A DNA stretch of 64,000 bases, from positions 5,704,001 to 5,768,000 of the forward strand of contig NZ_CP059162.1 in the NCBI RefSeq assembly GCF_013466605.1. Reading direction: 5' to 3'. This DNA is from Pseudomonas chlororaphis subsp. aurantiaca (GTDB lineage: Bacteria; Pseudomonadota; Gammaproteobacteria; Pseudomonadales; Pseudomonadaceae). Made by a program: the position numbers and the translations under genes. The notes beneath the pieces are model-generated. The model was not told the origin of the DNA, searched no databases, and was given only the letters and a program-made list of their open reading frames with translations. Shown piece by piece: positions 28,335 to 37,304 of this stretch; the stretch's first letter is position 1; the number at the start of each line of letters is the position of its first letter.

Positions 28335-29549
28335 GTGGCCGCCTACGAATACCTCGCGATGTGCAACGCCGGACGCAAGACCCGCGGCGTGCAGGAAGCC
28401 GACAGCGCCCGGCAGGTCCGCCAGCTGCTGCGCGAACGCAATCTGATCGCCCTGCAGGTCAAGCCGGCCCGCGGGCAAAAGGACCGCTCCGGCGCCGCGC
28501 TGACCAGCAACCAACGTCTCAGCCCGGCGCAACTGGCCTTGCTCACCCGCCAATTGGCGACCCTGGTCCAGGCCTCGCTGCCGCTGGAAGAAGTGCTGGC
28601 CGCCGTCGCCGCGCAATGCAGCAAACGCGCGCAGCAAAGCATGATGCTGGCGATCCGCGCACGAGTGCTGGAAGGTCATGACCTGGCGCGGGCCATGGGC
28701 GAATACCCGCGCGCCTTCGCCTCGATGTACCGGGCCACGGTGGCCGCCGGCGAACGCGCCGGCCACCTGGCCCAGGTCCTGATGCAACTGGCCGACTACA
28801 CCGAGGCCCGCCACGCCGCCCGCCAGCAGCTGCAACTGGCCATGCTGTACCCGAGCATCCTGCTGCTGGCGGCCTTCGGCATCGTCGGTTTCCTCCTCAG
28901 TTTCGTGGTGCCGGATGTGGTCAAGGTGTTCATCGACAGTGGCCAGCAACTGCCGGTGCTGACCCGTGGCCTGATCGCCACCAGCGACTTCGCCCGGGAC
29001 TACGGCCTGGTCCTGCTGCTGATACTCGGTAGCCTCGCCGCCGGCCTGCGCGTGGCCCTGCGCAAGCCCGCCCTGGCCATGCGCTGGCACCAGGTCCAGT
29101 TGCGCCTGCCGGTGATCGGGCGGGTCATCCAGGCCAGCAACAGCACCCGGTTTGTCAGCACCCTGGCGATTCTCGGGCGCAGCGGCGTGCCACTTGTTGA
29201 TGCTCTGGAGATTTCCGCCGAGGTGGTCGCCAACCAGCAGATTCGTACTCGTATGAAAGACGTGGCGCGCACCGTGCGCGAAGGTAGCGGGCTGACCCGG
29301 GCCCTGGAACAGAGCGGCGATTTCCCGCCGATGATGCTGTACATGATCGCCAGCGGCGAACGCTCGGGGGAACTGGACAGCATGCTCGAACGCGCCGCCC
29401 ACCAGCAGCAGACCCAGCTGTCCAACGGCATCGCCATGCTGGTCGGGCTGTTCGAGCCGGCGATGCTGGTGTTCATGGGCGCCAGCGTACTGGTCATCGT
29501 CCTGGCGATCCTGATGCCCATTCTCAACCTCAACCAACTCATCACCTGA
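28335..29549 (+). CDS. gspF: Type II secretion inner-membrane protein GspF
   Basis: 404 residues from a GTG start 2 bases after gspE. There are two homologous cytoplasmic domains (about 65-190 and 265-390), each with the LTRQLATLVQASLPLEEVL-type signature, and three membrane helices (about 168-192, 215-240 and 375-400). It forms the platform that couples GspE to pseudopilus assembly. Confidence 0.94.
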   Translation: MAAYEYLAMCNAGRKTRGVQEADSARQVRQLLRERNLIALQVKPARGQKDRSGAALTSNQRLSPAQLALLTRQLATLVQASLPLEEVLAAVAAQCSKRAQQSMMLAIRARVLEGHDLARAMGEYPRAFASMYRATVAAGERAGHLAQVLMQLADYTEARHAARQQLQLAMLYPSILLLAAFGIVGFLLSFVVPDVVKVFIDSGQQLPVLTRGLIATSDFARDYGLVLLLILGSLAAGLRVALRKPALAMRWHQVQLRLPVIGRVIQASNSTRFVSTLAILGRSGVPLVDALEISAEVVANQQIRTRMKDVARTVREGSGLTRALEQSGDFPPMMLYMIASGERSGELDSMLERAAHQQQTQLSNGIAMLVGLFEPAMLVFMGASVLVIVLAILMPILNLNQLIT

Positions 29550-29561
29550 AGAGCACACAAC

Positions 29562-29996
29562 ATGCGCAACCCATCCCGCCAACGCGGCTTCACCCTGATC
29601 GAGATCATGGTGGTCGTGGTGATTCTCGGTGTCCTGGCCGCCCTGGTGGTCCCGCAGATCATGAGCCGTCCGGACCAGGCCAAGGTCACCGCCGCCCGCA
29701 GCGACATCAAGGCGGTGGCCACGGCCCTGGAAATCTACAAGCTCGACAACCACCACTACCCCTCTACCCAGCAGGGCCTGGAAGCCCTGGTGAAAAAACC
29801 GGCCGGCCTGCCGGCGGCCCTCAACTGGAACCCCGACGGCTACCTCAAGCGCCTGCCCAAGGATCCGTGGGGCAACCCTTACCAGTTCCTCGCCCCGGGT
29901 CGCGAAGGCTCGGCCTACGACCTGTATTCCTTCGGTGCCGACGGCCGCAACGGCGGCGACGGGACCAATGCCGACATCGGCAACTGGGAGCCTTGA
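29562..29996 (+). CDS. gspG: Major pseudopilin GspG
   Basis: 144 residues. The prepilin leader RNPSRQRG is cleaved before FTLIEIMVVVVILGVLAA, with the conserved Glu5. The major pseudopilin calcium loop region at the C-terminus (LYSFGADGRNGGDGTNADIGNW) is intact. It is the piston subunit of the secretion machine. The prepilin peptidase must be encoded elsewhere (PilD). Confidence 0.95.
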   Translation: MRNPSRQRGFTLIEIMVVVVILGVLAALVVPQIMSRPDQAKVTAARSDIKAVATALEIYKLDNHHYPSTQQGLEALVKKPAGLPAALNWNPDGYLKRLPKDPWGNPYQFLAPGREGSAYDLYSFGADGRNGGDGTNADIGNWEP

Positions 29997-29997
29997 A

Positions 29998-30462
29998 GTG
30001 CGCAAGCCAATGGCGGGTTTCACCCTGCTGGAGCTGCTGGTGGTCATGGTGATCATCGGCTTGCTGGCCGGCCTGGTCGGGCTGGTCCAGAGCGACTCGG
30101 GCGGGCAGAAGGCCCGGCGCGAGGCCGAGCGCCTGCAGAACCTCATTGGCCTGCTGCGTGAAGACGCGGTCTTGAACAACGTCAATCACGGCCTGCGCCT
30201 GGCGCCGGACCACTACGCAGTGCTGAGCCTCGACCATGGCGGCCAGTGGCAAGCGGACAAGCGCTTCAAGGAACACCGGCTGCCCGGCGAGCTGCGCCTG
30301 AACCTGAAGGATCCACGACCACAGGGCAAGGAACCACAGCTCTGGGTGCTGGCCAACGACCAGATCTCGCCTTTCAACCTGCTGCTGGAATACCGCCAGC
30401 AGCCGCTGCTGTCGCTGTCCAGCGACGGAGTCGAGGAGGTGCGTCTTGCGCCGGTGCAATGA
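29998..30462 (+). CDS. gspH: Minor pseudopilin GspH
   Basis: 154 residues from a GTG start one base after the gspG stop. The leader RKPMAG precedes FTLLELLVVMVIIGLLAGL with Glu5. The body has the GspH pattern RREAERLQNLIGLLREDAVL and a terminal LRLAPVQ-type strand. The frame is open further upstream inside gspG, but only this start gives a proper prepilin leader. Confidence 0.88.
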   Translation: MRKPMAGFTLLELLVVMVIIGLLAGLVGLVQSDSGGQKARREAERLQNLIGLLREDAVLNNVNHGLRLAPDHYAVLSLDHGGQWQADKRFKEHRLPGELRLNLKDPRPQGKEPQLWVLANDQISPFNLLLEYRQQPLLSLSSDGVEEVRLAPVQ

Positions 30463-30820
30463 ACAGGCGGGCTTCACCCTGCTGGAAGTGATGGTCGCCC
30501 TGGCCATTTTCGCCGTGCTGTCGCTGTCGCTCTACAGCGCCACCGAACACCTGATCGGCAACAACGGCGGCCTCAGCGAACGCACCCTGGCGCAATGGCT
30601 GGCGGACAACCGCCTGAACGAACTGCGCGCCGGCATGCGCCAGGCCCGGAGCCAGCGCCAGGAACCGATCCGCTTCGCCGGGCGCGACTGGCTGCTGACC
30701 AGCGAAACCACCGCCGCGCCCGACCCACGCCTGCTGAAGATCGTGCTCGAAGTCTCCACCGACGCGCCCATGCCCCGGCAACGCGCGCGCCTGGCGGGCT
30801 ACCTGGAGGCCCGCCCATGA
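30446..30820 (+). CDS. gspI: Minor pseudopilin GspI
   Basis: 124 residues, starting with TTG at 30446 within the end of gspH, 6-7 bases after GAGGAGG. The leader RRCNEQAG precedes FTLLEVMVALAIFAVLSLS. GspI nucleates the pseudopilus tip with GspJ and GspK. The segment LAQWLADNRLNELR is typical of the family. Confidence 0.87.
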   Translation: MRRCNEQAGFTLLEVMVALAIFAVLSLSLYSATEHLIGNNGGLSERTLAQWLADNRLNELRAGMRQARSQRQEPIRFAGRDWLLTSETTAAPDPRLLKIVLEVSTDAPMPRQRARLAGYLEARP

Positions 30821-31419
30821 AACGCCAGCAGCAGGGCTTCACCCTGCTCGAAGTGCTGATTGCCATGGCCCTGTTCAGCCTGCTCGGCCTGGCCTGTTAT
30901 CAGTTACTCGAACGCATGATCCACACCGACCAGCGGATTCATCAGCACGAACTGCAACTGCGGCGCCTGCAGCGTGCGGTAGGTATCTTCGAGCGTGACC
31001 TGACCCAGGCCATCGCCTACCCGGTCAACGGCAGCTCGGCGCGCCAGGCACTGATCGGCGAGCCCGGGCGCGTCCAGCTGGTACGCGGCGGCTGGAGCAA
31101 TCCCTTGCAGCAGGCGCGCAACGACCTGCTGCTGGTCACCTATCGCTGGAACGACAACCAATGGCTGCGCGAATACCGCAGCCCGGTGGAAGGTCCCGAC
31201 CTGTCCGGCACCGCCGCGCAACAGGTGCTGCTCGATGGCGTCCGGCTCGAACGCCTGCGCTACATCGACGACCAGGGTAAGGCCCATTCCAACTGGCCCG
31301 TCGACCAGGCGCCATTGAGCCTGCCTCAGGCCATTGAGCTGGAACTCGACGCCCCGGGTTATCCCGGCCTGCGGCGGGTGATCCTGCTGCCGGGCTTCAA
31401 GGGGCTGGACCATGGTTAG
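30817..31419 (+). CDS. gspJ: Minor pseudopilin GspJ
   Basis: 200 residues. The ATG at 30817 overlaps the gspI stop and gives the leader KRQQQG before FTLLEVLIAMALFSLLG. The downstream GspJ features RRLQRAVGIFERDLTQAI and LVTYRWNDNQWLREYRSP are intact. The open frame begins 222 bases upstream, but that part overlaps gspI. Confidence 0.9.
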   Translation: MKRQQQGFTLLEVLIAMALFSLLGLACYQLLERMIHTDQRIHQHELQLRRLQRAVGIFERDLTQAIAYPVNGSSARQALIGEPGRVQLVRGGWSNPLQQARNDLLLVTYRWNDNQWLREYRSPVEGPDLSGTAAQQVLLDGVRLERLRYIDDQGKAHSNWPVDQAPLSLPQAIELELDAPGYPGLRRVILLPGFKGLDHG

Positions 31420-32284
31420 GGCCTGTAGACAACGGGGCATCGCGCTGATCAGCGTGCTGTTGATCACTTCCCTGGCGACCCTGATCGTCAGTGACATGCT
31501 GGCCCGCCAGCGCCTGAGCCTGATCGGCAGTTCCAATCAACTGTTGCAACAGCAACTGTGGCAACTGGCACTCAGCGGCGAAGCCTGGGCCCGTGGCCAA
31601 CTGCGTGACGACTGGCGCAACGAACCGGAGCCCAAGCGCATACACCTGGGCCAGCGCTGGGCGCACAGCACACCGACCTTCGACATCGACGGCGGGCGTA
31701 TCGGCATCCAGCTGCAGGACCTCAGCGCGCGCTTCAACCTCGGCACCCTGCGCACGCCCAACGACCGGATCAGCCGCTTGCGTTATCAGCGCCTGCTGCA
31801 AGTGCTCGGCCTGCCGCCCCACGACCCCAGGCGCCTGCCGCCGGTGCGTGGTTTCGACGGCAAGCCGCTGGCCTGGAACGACAGCAGCGAATTGATGCGC
31901 CTGGAAGGCGTCGACACAGCGGTCATGGAACGCCTGCGGCCCTGGGTCAGAACCACGCCGGGGGCGCTGAACCTCAACACCGCCCCGGCCGAACAACTGG
32001 CCAGCCTGGGCAAGCTCGACCTGGCCCAGGCCGTCGCCCTGGTGCAGGCGCGCCCCGCCGATGGCTACAAGACGGTGCAGGAGTTTCTTGACGCCCCGGT
32101 GCTGAAACAGCACGAGATCAACAGCCAGGGGCTCGATGTCAGCAGCCGGTATTTCCAGGCGGTGCTGGATGTCGAACTGGGCGACCGCCAATTGCGTTTG
32201 ATCAGCCGCCTGCGCATCGAGCCAGACGGCCAGGTCAGCGTACTGCAGCGCACCCTCGCCGCCCCTTCCCGTTTTCCGGAGTAA
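31412..32284 (+). CDS. gspK: Minor pseudopilin GspK
   Basis: 290 residues, the large tip pseudopilin. The leader ends QRG before IALISVLLITSLATLIVSD; as usual for GspK, Glu5 is replaced. The helical insert domain (about 100-200) has the conserved PVRGFDGKPLAWNDSSELMRL and TPGALNLNTAPAEQLASL segments. Overlaps gspJ by 8 bases. Confidence 0.92.
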   Translation: MVRACRQRGIALISVLLITSLATLIVSDMLARQRLSLIGSSNQLLQQQLWQLALSGEAWARGQLRDDWRNEPEPKRIHLGQRWAHSTPTFDIDGGRIGIQLQDLSARFNLGTLRTPNDRISRLRYQRLLQVLGLPPHDPRRLPPVRGFDGKPLAWNDSSELMRLEGVDTAVMERLRPWVRTTPGALNLNTAPAEQLASLGKLDLAQAVALVQARPADGYKTVQEFLDAPVLKQHEINSQGLDVSSRYFQAVLDVELGDRQLRLISRLRIEPDGQVSVLQRTLAAPSRFPE

Positions 32285-32289
32285 ACCCC

Positions 32290-33372
32290 ATGCAAGCCTG
32301 GCTTTACCTCACCACCGTGAATGCGGACGACGACTCGCCCGTCACCTGGTGGCAAACCGACTGCGAGCCGGTGCACGGCACGCTGCAACAGGCGGCGGTG
32401 CTGGCCGGCCTGCGCCTGACCCTGTTGCTGCCGGCCGAAATCGCCAGCCACCACCGCTTCGACGTACCGCCGCGCAGCGGCCGCTGGCTACAGCAAGCCA
32501 TCCATTCGGTGCTGGAAGAACGGCTGCTGGACGATCCCGAGCAGTTGCATCTGGCCCGCGGGCCGTTGCAGGCGCGTCGACACTGCCGCGTGTTCGCCCT
32601 GCAACGCCAGTGGCTGGAACAACTGCTGGAACGGCTGGCCCGCCATGGCCTGACGGCCGAGCGCATTCATGTCGATGCCGACTGCCTGCCGGACAGCCAG
32701 GCGCTGGCCCTGCGTTGCCAGGAGCGCTGGCTGATCGGAGGGGGCTGCCAGCAACGCCTGGCACTCGATGACCAGGCCCTAGAAGAACTGGCCCCGCTGC
32801 TGCCCGACAACCTGCAACGCAGCGAGGAAACGCCCTGGCCGCTGTTGGCCCGGGGCAGCACGCAGGCCATCGACCTGCGCCAGGGCGCGTTCGCCCTGCG
32901 CAGCCCGTCGCGCACACCCTGGCGGGCGTTGCTGGCGATCCTGGCCATCGCCTGCGGCGCTCAAGTGGCACAGGACGCGAGTCATCGCTGGCTGCTGCAA
33001 CACCAGACCGCCGAGGTGACCGAGGCCAGCCTGGAACTCTGGCGCCAACGCTTCCCCGACGAGCCGCGGGTGATCGACCTTGCCCGCCAGGTCCAGGCCC
33101 GTGCCCGGCAGGCCGGCCAGCCCCGGCAAAGCCTGGCGCGCCGGCTCGACAGCCTGGCCAGCCAATGGACCAACAGCGACGGCGGCGATACGCGGATCCG
33201 CCGGCTGGACTACCAACAGGCGCAAGGCTGGACCCTGCAAGTCAACGCGCCGGATTTCTCCACCCTCGAACGTCTGCGCGAAGCCCTCGCGCAGCAGGGC
33301 GCGAACGTGCAGGCCGACTCGGCCGTGCTCGCCCCGGACGGGGTCAGCGCCCGCCTGAAAATCACGGACTAA
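32290..33372 (+). CDS. gspL: Type II secretion protein GspL
   Basis: 360 residues. The cytoplasmic actin-like domain (about 1-190) binds GspE. One membrane helix lies near 213-232 (PWRALLAILAIACGAQVA), and a periplasmic ferredoxin-like domain follows (about 290-358). It starts 5 bases after gspK. Sequence is divergent, as usual for GspL, but position and topology are clear. Confidence 0.88.
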   Translation: MQAWLYLTTVNADDDSPVTWWQTDCEPVHGTLQQAAVLAGLRLTLLLPAEIASHHRFDVPPRSGRWLQQAIHSVLEERLLDDPEQLHLARGPLQARRHCRVFALQRQWLEQLLERLARHGLTAERIHVDADCLPDSQALALRCQERWLIGGGCQQRLALDDQALEELAPLLPDNLQRSEETPWPLLARGSTQAIDLRQGAFALRSPSRTPWRALLAILAIACGAQVAQDASHRWLLQHQTAEVTEASLELWRQRFPDEPRVIDLARQVQARARQAGQPRQSLARRLDSLASQWTNSDGGDTRIRRLDYQQAQGWTLQVNAPDFSTLERLREALAQQGANVQADSAVLAPDGVSARLKITD

Positions 33373-33375
33373 ACC

Positions 33376-33846
33376 ATGACCACCCTTTTCAATCGTTACT
33401 CGAACCGCTGGCAGCAGCTACCGGCCCGCGATCGCCTGGCCCTGAAGCTGCTCAGCCTGTTCCTGGCGGTGACGCTGTTCTGGACCCTGCTCTGGAATCC
33501 GCAGCGCCAGGCCCTGCGCCAGGCTGAACAGCAGTTCCAGGAGGCCCTACAGTTGCAAACCGATCTGCTCAAGCTCCCTTCGTCCACCCAGGCCCGCGGC
33601 CAACAGGCCAACAGCCGCACCCTGGCCGGCCTGATCACCGCCAGCACGGCCGCGGCCAACCTGAGCATCGAACGCATGGACAGCGAAGAGTCCGGACGCC
33701 TCAATCTCAACCTGGGCGGCGCGCTGCAAGACTTGCTGACCTGGCTGGACGAGGTGGAAAACCAGGGCGTCAACCTGGTGTCGCTGCAATTGGAGGTCGA
33801 CCCTCAGGCCCTGGTCCAGGCGCGCCTGACCCTGGAGGCGAACTGA
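33376..33846 (+). CDS. gspM: Type II secretion protein GspM
   Basis: 156 residues with a short cytoplasmic start, one membrane helix (about 22-42, LALKLLSLFLAVTLFWTLL), a coiled segment and a small periplasmic ferredoxin-like domain. It partners GspL. It is the last gene of the operon: no gspN, prepilin peptidase or pilotin gene follows. Confidence 0.88.
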   Translation: MTTLFNRYSNRWQQLPARDRLALKLLSLFLAVTLFWTLLWNPQRQALRQAEQQFQEALQLQTDLLKLPSSTQARGQQANSRTLAGLITASTAAANLSIERMDSEESGRLNLNLGGALQDLLTWLDEVENQGVNLVSLQLEVDPQALVQARLTLEAN

Positions 33847-33847
33847 T

Positions 33848-33871
33848 CCCGCCCGCCGCTCAGCGGGCGGG
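33848..33871. terminator. Hairpin between convergent gspM and MOSC genes
   Basis: The 9-base GC-only arms CCCGCCCGC and GCGGGCGGG enclose a 6-base loop. It starts 2 bases after the gspM stop and covers the last codons of the MOSC gene. The T tail is poor. Confidence 0.65.
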
Positions 33872-34576
33872 TTCCTCATCGACCCGCTCAGTACCCAGCA
33901 GGCGCGGGCCCCAATCCTCGACCGCCGCCAGTTCGACCCGACGCTCCAGAGTGCGGCGCCAGGAAGGCACCAGCGGCAGCTCCAGGCACAGACGAATCTC
34001 CTCCACTGCCACCTCGCGGGAAAACAGCACCGCGCTCAAGCGCGACAGCGGCCACTGCTCGAAGGGGCGCTCGACCTGCTGCAACACGTCCCCGGCGCTT
34101 ACGCTGCCCGCTTCCAGCACCCGGTAATACCAGCCGGTGCGCCCGCTCTGCTGGACTCGCAGCGACATGTCTTTCACGGCAAAGCGGTCATTGAGTTTCC
34201 AGCACGGCATGCGTCCCTGGGACACCTCCAGCAACACGCTGCCAACCCGGACACGGTCGCCCAGGCAGACGTTCTGCTCGGTCCAGCCGTGGCTGCTGAA
34301 GTTCTCGCCAAAGGCGCCCGGCTGTTCCAGCAACGCGTGCGGCCCCAACTCGGCGGCCCAGGCGGCGTAATGCTCGCGGGGGTAGTGATGAATGGCTTTT
34401 TCCGTGCCGCCATGCACCCGCAGGTCGCCCTGCTCGTCGTCCAGCAGGCCCAGCGGACCGACCTGCAGACTGCCGGTGCGCGGGGTCTTGGCGATCGCGC
34501 TCATAGACCCCGGGCGGCTGTAGGCCACGGCGCGGCCGGTCAACAGGGCATCGAGGGTTATACGCTCAGGGGTCAT
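33860..34576 (-). CDS. MOSC domain protein (YiiM-like)
   Basis: 238 residues starting MTPERITLDALLTGRAV, where GGAG lies 7 bases upstream. MOSC domain proteins handle sulfur or the molybdenum cofactor; YiiM-type proteins detoxify N-hydroxylated base analogues using Moco. Visible motifs are the DLRVHGGTEKAIHHYPREHY block and GAFGENFSSHG, followed by a conserved RMPCWKLNDRF with the cysteine expected to bind sulfur or Mo. Confidence 0.85.
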   Translation of the reverse strand: MTPERITLDALLTGRAVAYSRPGSMSAIAKTPRTGSLQVGPLGLLDDEQGDLRVHGGTEKAIHHYPREHYAAWAAELGPHALLEQPGAFGENFSSHGWTEQNVCLGDRVRVGSVLLEVSQGRMPCWKLNDRFAVKDMSLRVQQSGRTGWYYRVLEAGSVSAGDVLQQVERPFEQWPLSRLSAVLFSREVAVEEIRLCLELPLVPSWRRTLERRVELAAVEDWGPRLLGTERVDEEPAR

Positions 34577-34673
34577 TACCTTACTCCATGGTTTCATCGG
34601 CGAACTGATGTTCCCGGCAGATCAACTCAAGCGCCGACATCGCTGTCGGCGCCCTTTCGTTCACGGCATGCAC

Positions 34674-35891
34674 TCAGGCTTTTTGGGTCCGCGGCAGGAA
34701 GATCGCCAGCAGGCCGAACAGTGGCAGGAACGAGCACAGGAAGTACACGTACTCGATGCCGTGGATGTCCGCCAAGTGGCCCAGTAATGCCGCGCCGATC
34801 CCGCCGAAACCGAACATCAGGCCAAAGAACACCCCGGCGATCATGCCGACGTTGCCCGGCACCAGCTCCTGGGCGTAGACCACGATGGCCGAGAACGCCG
34901 ACGCCAGGATGAAGCCGATCACCACGCTGAGCACGCTGGTCCAAAACAGGTCGACATGGGGCAGCAGCAGGGTGAACGGCGCCACGCCGAGGATCGAGAA
35001 CCCGATCACCGCCTTACGCCCGATCTTGTCGCCGATCGGCCCGCCGAAGAAGGTCCCGGCCGCCACCGCGCCGAGGAACAGGAACAAGTGCAGCTGCGAG
35101 CTGGCCACCGACAGGTCGAACTTCTCGATCAGGTAAAAGGTGAAGTAGCTGGTGAGGCTGGCCATGTAGAAATACTTGGAGAACACCAGCAGCCCCAGCA
35201 CCATCAGGGCGCTGAGCACCCGCCCCTTGGACAGGCCGTGGGTCGCCGCCTGGCCCTGCTTGAGCTTGAACAGCTTGAGGTGGTTGGCGTACCAGCGGCT
35301 GATGGCGTAAAGCAGCGCCACGGCGAAGACCGCCAGCAGGCCGAACCAGGCCACATTGCCCTGGCCGAAAGGAATGATGATCGCCGCCGCCAGCAGCGGG
35401 CCGAAGGCGGTGCCGGCGTTGCCGCCGACCTGGAAGCTCGATTGCGCCAGGCCATAACGCCCACCGGAAGCCAGCCGCGCCACCCGCGAGGCTTCCGGGT
35501 GGAAGGTCGAGGAGCCGACACCGATCAGCCCCGCCGCCAGCAGGATCAAGGCAAAGCTGCCGACCTGGGACATCATCAGAATGCCAACCAGGGTGCAGAT
35601 CATGCCCACCGGCAGCAGGTACGGCTTGGGATGGCGGTCGGTGTAATAACCGACCCAGGGCTGCAGCAGCGAGGCCGTGAGCTGAAAGGTCAGGGTGATC
35701 AGGCCGACCTGGGTGAAGGTCAGGTCGTAGCTGGCCTTGAGCATCGGGTAGATCGCCGGCAGCACCGCCTGGATCAGGTCGTTGATCAAATGCGCCAGCG
35801 CCACCGCGCCAATGATGCGCAGCACCAGGGGGCTGCTTTGAGAGGCCGAGGGAGTCGCCACGGAGGCCGACTGAAGGTTGCTGATAGCCAT
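34674..35891 (-). CDS. MFS transporter, fosmidomycin-resistance (Fsr) family
   Basis: 405 residues with about twelve membrane helices. The N-terminal half has ALAHLINDLIQAVLPAIYPML and the GYYTDRHPKPYLLP loop (MFS motif A variant), then GVGSSTFHPEASRVAR, which is characteristic of Fsr-like exporters. It probably extrudes small toxic compounds; the natural substrate is unknown. It is transcribed with or separately from the MOSC gene (97 bases apart). Confidence 0.88.
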   Translation of the reverse strand: MAISNLQSASVATPSASQSSPLVLRIIGAVALAHLINDLIQAVLPAIYPMLKASYDLTFTQVGLITLTFQLTASLLQPWVGYYTDRHPKPYLLPVGMICTLVGILMMSQVGSFALILLAAGLIGVGSSTFHPEASRVARLASGGRYGLAQSSFQVGGNAGTAFGPLLAAAIIIPFGQGNVAWFGLLAVFAVALLYAISRWYANHLKLFKLKQGQAATHGLSKGRVLSALMVLGLLVFSKYFYMASLTSYFTFYLIEKFDLSVASSQLHLFLFLGAVAAGTFFGGPIGDKIGRKAVIGFSILGVAPFTLLLPHVDLFWTSVLSVVIGFILASAFSAIVVYAQELVPGNVGMIAGVFFGLMFGFGGIGAALLGHLADIHGIEYVYFLCSFLPLFGLLAIFLPRTQKA

Positions 35892-36075
35892 GAGAGTTTC
35901 CGTACAGCAGATGGATGCGCAGTTGCAGGGGCGGCCAATGTGCCATTTTTCGGTGCGCCGCGGCTATCCCCTTAGCTTGCTAACGACTTGAATATTTTTC
36001 CTGAACAGGGCATTGCCGTACCTGGGCCGATAGCGGCTGCGCCAATGGCGACAGGGGTTCCGTTGGGCTTGCGAG

Positions 36076-36105
36076 CTGTAGCCGCTGCCGCAGGCTGCGA
36101 TCGGC
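36076..36105. repeat. REP-like Pseudomonas intergenic repeat
   Basis: CTGTAGCCGCTGCCGCAGGC followed by TGCGATCGGC is a form of the short palindromic repeat scattered between genes in fluorescent Pseudomonas genomes. It lies in the gap between the MFS and LysR genes (35892-36160), where I see nothing else. Confidence 0.6.
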
Positions 36106-36160
36106 GGCGTAACCGTCGTAAGGCTGTTAAAGGTCGACGCACTGGCGAGATTGCCCACCC

Positions 36161-37066
36161 TCACCGACCAATCACCGCCTCCGGAAAGTCCGCTTCCAGT
36201 TCGGTTTTCAGCCATTGGATAAACCACTGCACATCCGCCGAAAGCTCTGCTGACGGGGTTAGCACCCGATAGCTTTCCAGCTTCACCTGATCATCCAGTA
36301 CCCGCACCAGCCTGCCCGCCTTGAGTTCCTCGCGTACCAGCACCTCGTTGGCCAGGGCGATGCCCTGGCCGCTTTCGGCCACCGACAGCGCATGGTCGTT
36401 GTTCACGTAGATCAGGTCGCAGGTGAGGTGGATATCCAGGCCGTTGGCGGCGAACCACATGTTCCACCACTCGCCATCGTCGAAGTGGATCAGCTCGTGC
36501 TTCACCAGGTCGCTCGGGTTGTGGACGGGTTCGATGCTGGCCAGGTATTCCGGGCTGCAGATCGGAAATACCCGTGGGCAGATCAGCGTCGCCCGCGAGC
36601 CGGCGTATTGCCCGTCCAGACCGTAGGCGATGCCCAGGTCGGTGGTCTTGGCGTCCACTTCGGTGAAGGTCGAGTTGGGCTCGATGGCGAACTTCAGGCC
36701 GGGGCGCAAATGCCGCATGGCCTCGAGCCGCGGGGTCAGCCAGCGCTTGGCGAAACCCGGCACCACCATGATCCGCAGCCAGCGTTCGGCGGCCTTGGGC
36801 TGCACCTCCTTGCCGGCCTCGATGATCAGTTGCAGGGCCGCGGCGATCTTGCGGTGGTACTTCTCCCCGGCCGGGGTCAGGGTGACGCCGCGCGACGTGC
36901 GCTCGAACAAGGGCGTGCCCAGCCATTCCTCCAGCAGCTTCACATGGCGGCCAATGGCCGGCTGGGTCACGTGCAGGGCTTTCGAGGCTTCGACATAGCT
37001 GCCCAGGCGGGCGGCGGCATCAAAGGCACGCACCGCGTTGAGCGGTGGCAAACGGTGCTCAGGCAT
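36161..37066 (-). CDS. LysR-type regulator, GcvA-like
   Basis: 301 residues. The N-terminal helix-turn-helix reads LPPLNAVRAFDAAARLGSYV and then ALHVTQPAIGRHVKLLEEWLG; the PPLNALRAFEAAAR-type start is characteristic of the GcvA branch. An effector-binding domain covers about 95-300. It is divergent from the ABC transporter operon at 37305, with a palindromic candidate operator between them, so it probably regulates that operon. Confidence 0.88.
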   Translation of the reverse strand: MPEHRLPPLNAVRAFDAAARLGSYVEASKALHVTQPAIGRHVKLLEEWLGTPLFERTSRGVTLTPAGEKYHRKIAAALQLIIEAGKEVQPKAAERWLRIMVVPGFAKRWLTPRLEAMRHLRPGLKFAIEPNSTFTEVDAKTTDLGIAYGLDGQYAGSRATLICPRVFPICSPEYLASIEPVHNPSDLVKHELIHFDDGEWWNMWFAANGLDIHLTCDLIYVNNDHALSVAESGQGIALANEVLVREELKAGRLVRVLDDQVKLESYRVLTPSAELSADVQWFIQWLKTELEADFPEAVIGR

Positions 37067-37095
37067 GACTGGAGACGTCTTTAGCTATTAAATTA

Positions 37096-37116
37096 TTTAA
37101 CAGCTGCTATGTTAAA
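37096..37116. promoter_or_regulatory. Candidate LysR operator
   Basis: The AT-rich dyad TTTAAC-N9-GTTAAA lies 30 bases before the LysR start, in an otherwise GC-rich region. It has the T-N11-A form of LysR boxes. From 37117 to 37304 I see no further gene. Confidence 0.45.
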
Positions 37117-37304
37117 ATTGAAGTTTCGCCCCCGCAACCCCTCACTGATAATCGCCCCCAGCAGAACAATAAAGAGCCTGCAAGACCGGCTCGCCACACA
37201 CCCGAACACATCTCGATCCTGCCCAGAAAAATAATATCCATGGCCTGGCCGCGCGGCGTCTTGCAGACGCTTGCCAAGGGCGATGGGGGAATCGGAGGTT
37301 ACGC

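Noticed and set aside
28227..30185. 652-codon minus-strand open frame
   Set aside because: Antisense to gspE end, gspF and gspG; composition is a mirror of those genes.
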